5,789 bases of DNA from a bacterium (GTDB lineage: Bacteria; SM23-31; JAUVVT01). The stretch covers positions 1 through 5,789 of the forward strand of contig JAUVVT010000154.1 in NCBI GenBank assembly GCA_030604505.1. Direction: 5' to 3'. The notes beneath the pieces are model-generated. The model was given only the letters and a program-made list of their open reading frames with translations. It did no database searches and was not told the DNA's origin. Of this stretch, positions 1 through 5,479 are shown piece by piece. How positions within the stretch are numbered: position 1 is the stretch's first letter; each line of letters starts with the position of its first letter. The translations under genes were made by a program, and so were the position numbers.

Positions 1-68
1 AATGAACCTTCGCTTCCTGTTATGCCCTGAACAATCACCCTTGAATTATTGTCAATTAATATACTCAT
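1..68 (-). CDS. sucD: succinyl-CoA synthetase alpha subunit, 5' end only
   Basis: Only the first 22 codons plus two bases lie in the window; the gene runs off the left edge. The translation begins MSILIDNNSRVIVQGITGSE, which matches the start of bacterial SucD (E. coli begins [20 protein letters not shown]). This segment is the start of the CoA-binding Rossmann domain, and the GITGSEG stretch is its first glycine-rich turn. With SucC it forms the cytoplasmic enzyme that converts succinyl-CoA, ADP (or GDP) and phosphate into succinate, CoA and ATP (or GTP). The active-site histidine that becomes phosphorylated lies beyond the window. The ATG is at 66-68 with AGGAAA (77-82) 8 nt upstream. sucC precedes it by 111 bp, unusually far for this pair, which commonly sit nearly adjacent. 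Identification is by N-terminal similarity and context. Confidence 0.94.
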   Translation of the reverse strand, partial: MSILIDNNSRVIVQGITGSEGS

Positions 69-76
69 AATCAATA

Positions 77-82
77 TTTCCT
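77..82 (-). promoter_or_regulatory. ribosome binding site of sucD
   Basis: The minus strand reads AGGAAA, with 8 nt between it and the sucD ATG. The spacing is normal and supports that start. Confidence 0.6.
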
Positions 83-110
83 GTTTTCGTTTTTGGAAGG
101 AGAGGTAACA

Positions 111-149
111 CTTACTTTCTTTGAAAAGAAAGTAATCAAAGAAACTTAC
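111..149. repeat. overlapping inverted repeats in the sucC-sucD spacer
   Basis: An 11-bp perfect inverted repeat pairs 112-122 (TTACTTTCTTT) with 125-135 (AAAGAAAGTAA) across a 2-nt centre. A second perfect 9-bp repeat pairs 116-124 (TTTCTTTGA) with 136-144 (TCAAAGAAA). The two share the arm at 116-122, so only one can form at a time in RNA. The segment is therefore three copies of one short A/G-rich word in alternating orientation. It may be a small dispersed repeat of this genome, or an mRNA structure that sets the SucC:SucD ratio. The structure is seen directly; the role is inferred. Confidence 0.6.
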
Positions 150-153
150 TTTT

Positions 154-181
154 AAATTTCCCCTCACATGAAGGGAAATTT
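154..181 (-). terminator. hairpin overlapping the sucC stop codon (weak terminator or attenuator)
   Basis: AAATTTCCC (154-162) is the exact reverse complement of 173-181 and leaves a 10-nt loop. On the minus strand the stem begins inside the sucC stop codon (180-182). It is followed by AAAAGTAAGTTTCTTTG, which lacks a real run of T, so full termination is doubtful. sucD should be co-transcribed with sucC, so partial termination or RNA processing between the cistrons is more plausible than a full stop. Confidence 0.4.
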
Positions 182-1340
182 ATTTTATTATTTCCACAAT
201 CTTTTTTGCGGCATCCTGAAAGCTTGTCGCTACTTTAAAAGATAGTCCAGAGTTATTTAACAACTCTTCAGCTTGTTCTTTATTCGTACCCTCAAGTCTC
301 ACAACAACAGGTAATTTCAGATTCATTTCTGATGCAGCATCAATAACACCCTGTGCAACCCTATCACATCGGACAATACCGCCAAATATATTAATCAGTA
401 TCCCTTTAACATTCTTGTCAGAAAGTATAATTTTAAATCCGTTTCTGACGGTTTCGACACTTGCACTTCCTCCGACATCCAGAAAGTTTGCCGGAGTAGC
501 TCCGGCAAGCTTTATCAGGTCCATCGTAGCCATTGCCAAGCCGGCGCCGTTAACCATACATCCAACTGTACCATCTAATTTTATATAGCTAAGGTCATAC
601 TTTGATGCCTCAACTTCAAGTTTTTCCTCCTCATCAAGGTCTCTTAACTCCATAAAATCAGGATGGCGGAAAAGAGCATTATCATCAAGATTTATTTTTG
701 CATCCAGTGCAATTACATTACCGTCAGTCGTTATTACAAGGGGATTTATTTCTGCCAAGGAACAATCACATAAAATAAAGGCATTATATAAAGCAAGCAT
801 AAATTTTACACTTTTTTGCAGAACTTTTCCCTCCAGCCCAAGTGAAAAGCCAATCTTTCTTGCTTGATAAGGAACCAAACCGGTCAATGGGTCAATATAT
901 TCCTTAAATATCTTTTCCGGAGATTCCTCTGCAACTTTTTCAATTTCTACTCCACCTTCGCTACTTGCCATCAAAACAAAACGGGACTCAGACCTGTCAA
1001 GAACCATTCCTAAATAAAGTTCCTTTTCAATATCTGCTCCTTCTTCAACTAATATTCGCTTAACAATTTTTCCTTCGGGTCCGGTTTGATGCGTAACCAG
1101 TTTCATTCCCAGCATTTGATTTGCAATATTTTTAACTTCAGCGGGGTCTAAAGCTAATTTTACACCTCCTCCTTTTCCCCGTCCGCCGGCATGTATCTGA
1201 GCCTTAACAACATATTTTTTCTTGTCCATTTCAAGTGCATTTTTCCCTGCTTCTTCCGGCGTAAAAGCAACTCTCCCATCAGGAACCGATACACCAAATT
1301 TCTTTAATATTTCTTTACTCTGATATTCATGTATTTTCAA
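180..1340 (-). CDS. sucC: succinyl-CoA synthetase (ADP/GDP-forming), beta subunit
   Basis: This is the nucleotide-binding subunit of the citric acid cycle enzyme that makes succinate and ATP or GTP from succinyl-CoA. It is 386 aa, against 388 in E. coli. The N-terminal ATP-grasp domain has the KAQIHAGGRGKGGG loop (K46, GRG 53-55), E99 and E107; the metal ligands are N199 in AEINPL and D213 in ALDAK. The C-terminal ligase domain has VNGAGLAMATMD (N264) and the GGI loop in NIFGGIVRC. These numbers coincide with E. coli positions as I recall them when translation starts at the TTG at 1338-1340, giving MKIHEYQ against MNLHEYQ. An in-frame TTG at 1344-1346 would add two residues but sits only 3 nt from the Shine-Dalgarno sequence, so I prefer the inner one. 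The stop is TAA. sucD follows after 111 bp. Nothing is missing from the active site. ATP or GTP preference cannot be read here. Confidence 0.97.
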   Translation of the reverse strand: MKIHEYQSKEILKKFGVSVPDGRVAFTPEEAGKNALEMDKKKYVVKAQIHAGGRGKGGGVKLALDPAEVKNIANQMLGMKLVTHQTGPEGKIVKRILVEEGADIEKELYLGMVLDRSESRFVLMASSEGGVEIEKVAEESPEKIFKEYIDPLTGLVPYQARKIGFSLGLEGKVLQKSVKFMLALYNAFILCDCSLAEINPLVITTDGNVIALDAKINLDDNALFRHPDFMELRDLDEEEKLEVEASKYDLSYIKLDGTVGCMVNGAGLAMATMDLIKLAGATPANFLDVGGSASVETVRNGFKIILSDKNVKGILINIFGGIVRCDRVAQGVIDAASEMNLKLPVVVRLEGTNKEQAEELLNNSGLSFKVATSFQDAAKKIVEIIK

Positions 1341-1349
1341 ACCCAAATT

Positions 1350-1354
1350 CTCCT
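1350..1354 (-). promoter_or_regulatory. ribosome binding site deciding the sucC start
   Basis: The minus strand reads AGGAG within AATAGGAGAAT. It lies 9 nt from the TTG at 1338-1340 and only 3 nt from the TTG at 1344-1346. The longer spacing is the workable one, and the shorter protein also aligns better with the family. Confidence 0.7.
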
Positions 1355-1439
1355 ATTAAAAGTTTAAAAAACATATTTCAAATAGTGAGAACTGATATTA
1401 TCTATTATTTTTCAATAAAATTTAGTTATATAAATTTAT

Positions 1440-1468
1440 AATATAATTCTTTTAAAATTAAATGTCAA
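1440..1468 (-). promoter_or_regulatory. sigma-70 type promoter for sucCD
   Basis: On the minus strand a perfect -35 TTGACA (1463-1468) is followed after exactly 17 nt by the -10 TATATT (1440-1445), one base from consensus. Transcription should begin near 1433, giving a 5' leader of about 90 nt before sucC. The leader is A/T-rich and I see no riboswitch in it. The leuS terminator lies upstream, consistent with an independent sucCD unit. It is the best promoter match I found in the window. Confidence 0.75.
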
Positions 1469-1505
1469 TTTTAATTTTTTAGACAATTTAGTGAGGATTA
1501 TAAGG

Positions 1506-1569
1506 TTTGCAATAATTTTAAAGTTGGAGATTTTGCCATATCCAACACTATTAAGCAGTGAATTGCAAA
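1506..1569. other. possible folded segment between leuS terminator and sucC promoter
   Basis: An outer 8-bp inverted repeat, TTTGCAAT (1506-1513) with ATTGCAAA (1562-1569), encloses a 6-bp stem, GTTGGA (1523-1528) with TCCAAC (1541-1546), and a weak 4-bp stem, CACT (1546-1549) with AGTG (1557-1560), that shares one base with it. Together they could form a three-way junction on either strand. No convincing promoter drives it. The rest of 1469-1605 is plain A/T-rich sequence. Short stems are common in such DNA, so this is tentative. Confidence 0.25.
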
Positions 1570-1606
1570 TTGTATATTAAACTATAAAAAATAATACATT
1601 AAAACA

Positions 1607-1747
1607 TTAAATAATAAAAAAAGATGAAAGTAATAAACCTTCATCTTTTTTTTGGAGATGGTTATTATGAAAAATGCTGGCGCCAGCTTTGTAAGGACTA
1701 AGTCCCTCCTTGGATATTGTCCAAACTTTCATTTTATACATCGGCAT
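1607..1747 (-). CDS. possible small protein downstream of leuS (46 aa), unproven
   Basis: An uninterrupted frame of 46 codons plus TAA begins with ATG at 1745-1747. AAGGA (1753-1757) sits 5 nt upstream of it, a good ribosome binding site. The peptide begins MPMYKMKVWTISKEGLSPYK, then contains KAGASIF, and ends in a hydrophobic LLLSSFFII. I recognise no family, signal peptide or motif. It starts 57 nt after the leuS stop and would be co-transcribed with leuS. Against it, its last third is encoded by the terminator hairpin, it is very short, and the middle is made of short palindromes that could belong to a dispersed repeat. It may be a real small gene, a gene remnant or chance. Confidence 0.25.
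   Translation of the reverse strand: MPMYKMKVWTISKEGLSPYKAGASIFHNNHLQKKDEGLLLSSFFII
1616..1653 (-). terminator. bidirectional rho-independent terminator after leuS
   Basis: AAAAAAAGATGAA (1616-1628) pairs with TTCATCTTTTTTT (1640-1652) across an 11-nt loop. A runs on one side and T runs on the other mean the hairpin ends in a T tract whichever strand is transcribed. It lies about 150 nt downstream of the leuS stop, and sucC has its own promoter beyond it, so ending leuS transcription is its likely job. Confidence 0.75.
1676..1724. repeat. cluster of three short palindromes after leuS
   Basis: Three inverted repeats follow each other within 49 bp: GCTGGCGCCAGC (1676-1687, a perfect 12-bp palindrome), GGACT-A-AGTCC (1695-1705) and TTGGA-tattg-TCCAA (1710-1724). 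This patch is visibly richer in G+C than the surrounding intergenic DNA. It resembles a REP-like or miniature repeat, or the remnant of a coding segment. Copy number in the genome cannot be judged here. Confidence 0.45.
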
Positions 1748-1752
1748 TTTTT

Positions 1753-1757
1753 TCCTT
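1753..1757 (-). promoter_or_regulatory. ribosome binding site of the small ORF
   Basis: AAGGA on the minus strand, 5 nt from an ATG. It is the main reason to take the 46-aa frame seriously. Confidence 0.3.
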
Positions 1758-1804
1758 AACTTTAGGAAATTTATTCCTGTTTTGCTAAGTTTTTAAATTT
1801 GAAT

Positions 1805-3226
1805 TTAATCAGCGACAATGCTAACTATTTTATTTTTAATATAGATAATCTTTTTTATACCGCTATTTGTATATTTTTTTACATTCTCTAAATTTTTTGC
1901 TTTCTCTTTTACAATGTCCTCGCTATCCATATCGCTAACCATAATAGTTCCGCGCACTTTACCATTCACCTGGACAGCAATTTTTCTTTCTTTTATTTCA
2001 AGAAATTCCTGCTTATAAACGGGCCAGGTTATAGTGGATAATACTCCGCTTCTTCCGATTATGCTCCAGAGTTCCTCTGCAACATGTGGAGTAAATGGAG
2101 ATAGAAGCTGAACAAGTGTGGATATTCCTAAAGTAAAAACAGGATTTGAATCTTTTTCTTTTTTTAATTCTACTTTAGAAACAAATTTATATAATTCATT
2201 TGCAAGTTCCATTAGAGCACTTATAGCGGTATTAAAATGAAATCTGTCTATATCATAGGTTACCTTTTTTATAGCATAATTAATCCGAAACATCAAACTC
2301 TTTTCAGAATTATCGAGATTATTGCAATCTATATCTCTTATATCATCGCCAATTGAAGAAAGATTCTCAACAATAATATTCCATACTCTATGGATAAAAC
2401 GGTTAACGCCTGATACTCCTTCTTCCGACCACTCAAGTTCCTTAACCGGAGGAGCTGAAAATAATATAAAAAGCCTTATTGTATCGACTCCATACTTTTC
2501 TATCATTTCTTCGGGGTCAACAGCATTTCCCTTTGATTTGGACATAACAGCTCCATCCACCAATACCATTCCTTGAGTCAGCAGTCTCTTAAATGGTTCA
2601 TCTTCTTCAGTCAATCCAATATCCCGGAGAGCTTTGGTAAAAAATCTTGAATAGAGCAGATGCATTATTGCATGCTCAATACCTCCGATGTACTGGTCAA
2701 CCGACATCCAGTATTCTGCTTTTTCTTTATCAAAAGGAAGCTGGTCACAATCAGGGCTTGTATATCTGAAAAAATACCATGAACTATCTACAAAAGTATC
2801 CATAGTATCCGTTTCTCTGTGAGCAGGTTTTCTACATTCGGGACAGAGACAGTTCTGAAATGAAGGTGATGTTTCCAAAGGATTCCCCCTGCCGGTAAAT
2901 TCAATATCATCCGGAAGCACAATAGGGAGTTCTTTTTCAGGAACAGGGACCATTCCGCACGAGTCACAGTATATTACAGGTATCGGAGTGCCCCAGAATC
3001 TTTGTCTTGAAATAAGCCAGTCCCTCAATCTATAGCTGACTGAATGTTTCCCCATTTTCACCCCTTCAAGATGGACAGTTATTTTTTCCATTGCATCAGT
3101 ATTCCTCAATCCATCAAATTCATTTGAATTTATCAAGACTCCCTCGTCAACATAAGCACATTTCATCTCACTGCTTTTCAATATTTTATCAGAAGGGGTT
3201 ATAACCACTTTAATAGGAAGATTATA
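1805..3226 (-). CDS. leuS: leucyl-tRNA synthetase, C-terminal part after an in-frame TAG
   Basis: This is the continuation, in the same frame, of the N-terminal LeuRS piece. It opens directly after the TAG with YNLPIKVV; if translated separately, the first usable start is GTG at 3206-3208 (467 aa), which has no Shine-Dalgarno sequence. Numbered on the whole protein it holds the CP1 exit (GVLINSNEFDGL), the RDWLISRQRFWGTPIP segment, a CxxC pair (C441, C444) and a second (C482, C485), the DTFVDSSWYF stretch, and the second ATP-binding signature as VMSKSKGN (residues 581-588). That signature has V in place of the first K of KMSKS, a substitution I believe occurs in other LeuRS. An alpha-helical anticodon-binding domain follows (about 620-750). 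The small C-terminal domain includes VQVNGKVRG and contacts the tRNA elbow in this family. The stop is TAA. The whole leuS would be 827 residues, normal for bacteria. No decay is visible in this half. Confidence 0.94.
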   Translation of the reverse strand, partial: YNLPIKVVITPSDKILKSSEMKCAYVDEGVLINSNEFDGLRNTDAMEKITVHLEGVKMGKHSVSYRLRDWLISRQRFWGTPIPVIYCDSCGMVPVPEKELPIVLPDDIEFTGRGNPLETSPSFQNCLCPECRKPAHRETDTMDTFVDSSWYFFRYTSPDCDQLPFDKEKAEYWMSVDQYIGGIEHAIMHLLYSRFFTKALRDIGLTEEDEPFKRLLTQGMVLVDGAVMSKSKGNAVDPEEMIEKYGVDTIRLFILFSAPPVKELEWSEEGVSGVNRFIHRVWNIIVENLSSIGDDIRDIDCNNLDNSEKSLMFRINYAIKKVTYDIDRFHFNTAISALMELANELYKFVSKVELKKEKDSNPVFTLGISTLVQLLSPFTPHVAEELWSIIGRSGVLSTITWPVYKQEFLEIKERKIAVQVNGKVRGTIMVSDMDSEDIVKEKAKNLENVKKYTNSGIKKIIYIKNKIVSIVAD

Positions 3227-3229
3227 CTA
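3227..3229 (-). other. in-frame TAG inside leuS (codon 354)
   Basis: The minus strand reads GCA AAA TAG TAT AAT CTT, giving FEFAK-stop-YNLPIK. LeuRS proteins usually read FAKKYNLPI here, so the codon replaces an expected lysine, and AAG to TAG is a single base change. The frame is unbroken on both sides: 353 sense codons before and 473 after. It lies 9 residues beyond D345, a conserved residue of the editing site. The options are sequencing error, recent nonsense mutation, readthrough or recoding, or a split enzyme. The stop codon is seen directly; which explanation holds is open. Confidence 0.95.
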
Positions 3230-4288
3230 TTTTGCAAATTCAAAGTCTCTCTGGTCATGAGCAGGAACAGCCATTACTGCTCCTGTTCCATATTCTTCCA
3301 GGACATAATCGCCTATATATATTGGAAATTTTTCGCCGGTCAAAGGGTGAATAAAATATCTGTTTATAAAGATTCCTTCTTTTTCTATATCTTCACGCAT
3401 CCGGTCTATTTTTGTCCTTTTTTTGGTCTTTTTGATAAATGAATTGATATCCTTTTCATTTGGCACACCTGCAATGAGCTCTGGAACAAGTTCATATTCC
3501 GGAGCAAGAACCATATATGTTACACCAAAGAGTGTATCGGGTCTCGTAGTAAATGTTTTGATTGTTTTATCCATACCATCAGCGGGGAATGAGATTTCGG
3601 TCCCATAGGACCTTCCAATCCAATTTTTTTGCAGAGTTTTCACTGTTTCGGGCCAATTATCAAGTTTATCGAGGTCATCAAGGAGCTCATCCGCATATTC
3701 TTTAATCTTAAAAAACCACTGCTCAAGTTCTTTTTCGATTACTTCACTTTTACATCTCCAGCAATTTCCTTCAATGACCTGTTCATTTGCCAGAACAGTC
3801 CCGCAGTTATTACACCAGTTAATCGGTGATTTCTTTTTATAAGCAAGCCCTCTTTCATAGAATTTTATAAAAATCCATTGATTCCATTTATAATAATTTT
3901 CATCACAGGAAGCGATATATCTATCCCAATCATAACTTAATCCAAGCCTTTTTTGCTGCTCCATCATCAGATTTATACATTCCAATGTCCAGTCTCGAGG
4001 ATGTACTCCCTCTAAAATTGCAGCATTTTCAGCAGGCAAACCAAATGCATCATAACCCATAGGGTAAAGCACATTGTATCCATTTTTCCTTTTATATCTT
4101 GTGTAAACATCTCCAATTGAGTAATTTCTGACATGTCCCATATGGAGTTTCCCCGATGGATAAGGGTACATCTCAAGATTATAGAAAGCCGGTTTATTTT
4201 TATCTTCTTTAACCTTGAAAATCTTTTTTTCTTCCCAGACCTTCTGCCACTTTTTTTCAATCTTTTCTGGATTATAGGTTCTTTTCAT
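3227..4288 (-). CDS. leuS: leucyl-tRNA synthetase, N-terminal part (ends at in-frame TAG)
   Basis: LeuRS is a cytoplasmic class Ia enzyme that charges tRNA-Leu with leucine using ATP. This 353-aa piece starts MKRTYNPEKIEKKWQKVWEE, typical for the family. It has the first ATP-binding signature PYPSGKLHMGHVRNY (HMGH at 49-52), the GYDAFGLPAENAA active-site segment (78-90) and a four-cysteine zinc site (C159, C162, C176, C179). It then enters the CP1 editing domain that hydrolyses mischarged tRNA: the threonine-rich TTRPDT motif (247-252) and GTGAVMAVPAHDQRDFEF with D345. Both catalytic halves are needed, so this piece alone should not aminoacylate: it lacks the KMSKS and anticodon-binding parts. 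The ATG at 4286-4288 has no Shine-Dalgarno sequence, only an A/T-rich leader. The gene is separated from hprK by 233 bp with a terminator between them. Confidence 0.95.
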   Translation of the reverse strand: MKRTYNPEKIEKKWQKVWEEKKIFKVKEDKNKPAFYNLEMYPYPSGKLHMGHVRNYSIGDVYTRYKRKNGYNVLYPMGYDAFGLPAENAAILEGVHPRDWTLECINLMMEQQKRLGLSYDWDRYIASCDENYYKWNQWIFIKFYERGLAYKKKSPINWCNNCGTVLANEQVIEGNCWRCKSEVIEKELEQWFFKIKEYADELLDDLDKLDNWPETVKTLQKNWIGRSYGTEISFPADGMDKTIKTFTTRPDTLFGVTYMVLAPEYELVPELIAGVPNEKDINSFIKKTKKRTKIDRMREDIEKEGIFINRYFIHPLTGEKFPIYIGDYVLEEYGTGAVMAVPAHDQRDFEFAK

Positions 4289-4324
4289 TATTTTGAAATT
4301 CGATTATTTTATTTTTTACAACAT

Positions 4325-4353
4325 ATTATCTATTTTCTTTAAAATATCTCAGC
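4325..4353 (-). promoter_or_regulatory. weak candidate promoter for leuS
   Basis: On the minus strand TTGCTG (about 4350-4355) is followed by GATAAT (about 4325-4330) after 19 nt. This is downstream of the hprK terminator and about 40 nt before the leuS ATG, so the position suits leuS. The -10 fits 5 of 6 bases but the -35 only 3 of 6, and the spacing is long. An alternative -10, TATAAT at 4427-4432, has no good -35 and would place the terminator hairpin inside the leuS leader. Coordinates are approximate. Confidence 0.25.
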
Positions 4354-4371
4354 AAAAAGTAAAATTAAGAA

Positions 4372-4393
4372 AGGACAACTCAACGGTTGTCCT
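4372..4393 (-). terminator. rho-independent terminator of the hpf-hprK operon
   Basis: AGGACAAC (4372-4379) pairs perfectly with GTTGTCCT (4386-4393) around a 6-nt loop. On the minus strand the 8-bp stem is followed by TTCTTAATTTTACTTTTT, a T-rich tail; on the plus strand it is not, so it works leftwards. It lies about 130 nt past the hprK TAG and about 80 nt before leuS. It could instead act as a leader attenuator if leuS is transcribed from further upstream. I see no T-box motif or leucine-rich leader peptide that would support attenuation. Confidence 0.65.
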
Positions 4394-4521
4394 CACAGGA
4401 TTGCGGAATTTAGAATAAATCAATACATTATAATTGTGTCGATTTCAACATAAGAATTTAAAAAGACAAAATTTTTAGCTTTTTCGCCGCTGCATCTTTT
4501 AAAAAGATAGAAATCGATATT

Positions 4522-5472
4522 CTACTTTAATCTTCCTTTCATTCTGGAAATTAATTTTTTATTGAATTCCACCGATGTATTATATCCATATAGTTTTAGT
4601 ATATTATCCAGGGCAATTGCCTCTGCAATAACAGCGATATTTTTTCCGGGATATATCGGAAGTCTGATAAGCGGAATTTTTACATTCAGATATTCAGAAT
4701 ATTCGATTTCCAGGCCGGTTCTGTCAAAGCTATCAATATCCTTATCATCTTCAAGTCTTACTTCCACTTCCAGACGTTTTTGCATTCTAACTCCTCTGAT
4801 ACCGAATAATGTCAATACATCAACGATACCTACTCCTCTGACTTCCAGATGATGAGTAAGAATTTCCTTACCCGATCCCAAAAGAGCTCCCTCGCCGGTT
4901 TTAACTAAAGTGATAATATCATCAGCCACAAGTCGGTGTCCCCTTTCTATGAGGTCAAGAGCCATTTCACTTTTGCCAATTCCACTTCTTCCGGTAAATA
5001 AAAGCCCCATTCCGTAAACATCAACAAGCGTACCATGAATAGTCATCTGTGGAGCAAATAGATTATCAAGATATCTGCTTAATAAGGTTATCAACCGTAT
5101 TGTATTAAAAGAAGTCTGAAATACACAAACCTTTTTTTTGTCTGCTATTTCCAATAATTCTTTTGGGGGCTCTAATTTGTCCGAAATAACCAGGAATGAT
5201 ACTTCTAACTTCAGTAATTCCTCAACAATACTCTTCCTTTTTTCAACATTCTTAGATAATAGATAAGAAATCTCAGGTTTCCCAAAAAGCAGAACGCTCC
5301 CATTTGGAAAATCTTTTGTATAACCGCAAAGAGCTAAGCCGGGGACATAAATCCCATTATTTTTAAAGTCTTTTTCAAATCCCTCCGAACTATTTAAAAG
5401 CTTTAAAAATAAACTTTTCTGATTTTCCTTAAATATTGTTTCTACTTTAAATTTATTTTTGTTTTCTATCAC
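4522..5472 (-). CDS. hprK: HPr kinase/phosphorylase
   Basis: HprK phosphorylates the regulatory serine of the phosphocarrier protein HPr (or a relative) and also removes that phosphate, linking metabolic state to carbon use. The 316 aa match the usual length of about 310. The N-terminal domain (about 1-130) begins KVETIFKENQKSLFLKLL and has the conserved PGLALCGY. The kinase domain has IHGTLV with catalytic H146, the P-loop GRSGIGKS (161-168), ERGHRLVADD (D184, D185), the HprK signature LEVRGVGIVDV (209-219) and the end motif PIYPGKNIA (272-280). All the key residues are present, so it should be active. The start is GTG at 5470-5472, 7 nt after the hpf stop and with no clear Shine-Dalgarno sequence, suggesting translational coupling. 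The stop is TAG, and the same frame stays open for 33 further codons to a TGA at 4420-4422. The HPr gene is not in the window. Confidence 0.97.
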   Translation of the reverse strand: MIENKNKFKVETIFKENQKSLFLKLLNSSEGFEKDFKNNGIYVPGLALCGYTKDFPNGSVLLFGKPEISYLLSKNVEKRKSIVEELLKLEVSFLVISDKLEPPKELLEIADKKKVCVFQTSFNTIRLITLLSRYLDNLFAPQMTIHGTLVDVYGMGLLFTGRSGIGKSEMALDLIERGHRLVADDIITLVKTGEGALLGSGKEILTHHLEVRGVGIVDVLTLFGIRGVRMQKRLEVEVRLEDDKDIDSFDRTGLEIEYSEYLNVKIPLIRLPIYPGKNIAVIAEAIALDNILKLYGYNTSVEFNKKLISRMKGRLK

Positions 5473-5479
5473 TGTATTT

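Noticed and set aside
1667..1759. A 30-codon plus-strand ORF starting ATG at 1667 with GGAG 9 nt upstream, antisense to the minus-strand small ORF.
   Set aside because: It is shorter than its minus-strand counterpart, shares codon boundaries with it, and follows from the palindromic composition. There is no promoter and no family resemblance.
3197..3206. GGTTATAACC palindrome about 20 nt downstream of the leuS TAG, considered as a recoding stimulator.
   Set aside because: It is ten bases with a loop too small for a stable hairpin, and lies within conserved coding sequence. It is no evidence for readthrough by itself.
1805..4288. Frameshift as the cause of the leuS interruption.
   Set aside because: The two pieces are in the same frame. 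Reading straight through gives FEFAK-X-YNLPIKVV with nothing missing, so only a nonsense codon is involved.
4494..4508. A/T-rich palindrome ATCTTTT-A-AAAAGAT after hprK, considered as a terminator.
   Set aside because: There is no G/C stem and no following T tract. The hairpin at 4372-4393 is a much better terminator.
4439..4517. Distant 8-bp inverted repeat TCGATTTC (4439-4446) and GAAATCGA (4510-4517) flanking the hprK 3' region.
   Set aside because: The arms are short, A/T-rich and 63 bp apart. This is expected by chance in such DNA and has no T tract.
4372..4521. T-box riboswitch or leucine leader peptide upstream of leuS.
   Set aside because: No T-box signature is visible. The only tiny ORF, a 7-codon one starting near 4452, has just two leucines and no ribosome binding site.
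2322..4852. Plus-strand open frames of 61-96 codons within leuS and hprK.
   Set aside because: They are antisense shadows of strongly conserved genes, with no recognisable product or initiation signal.
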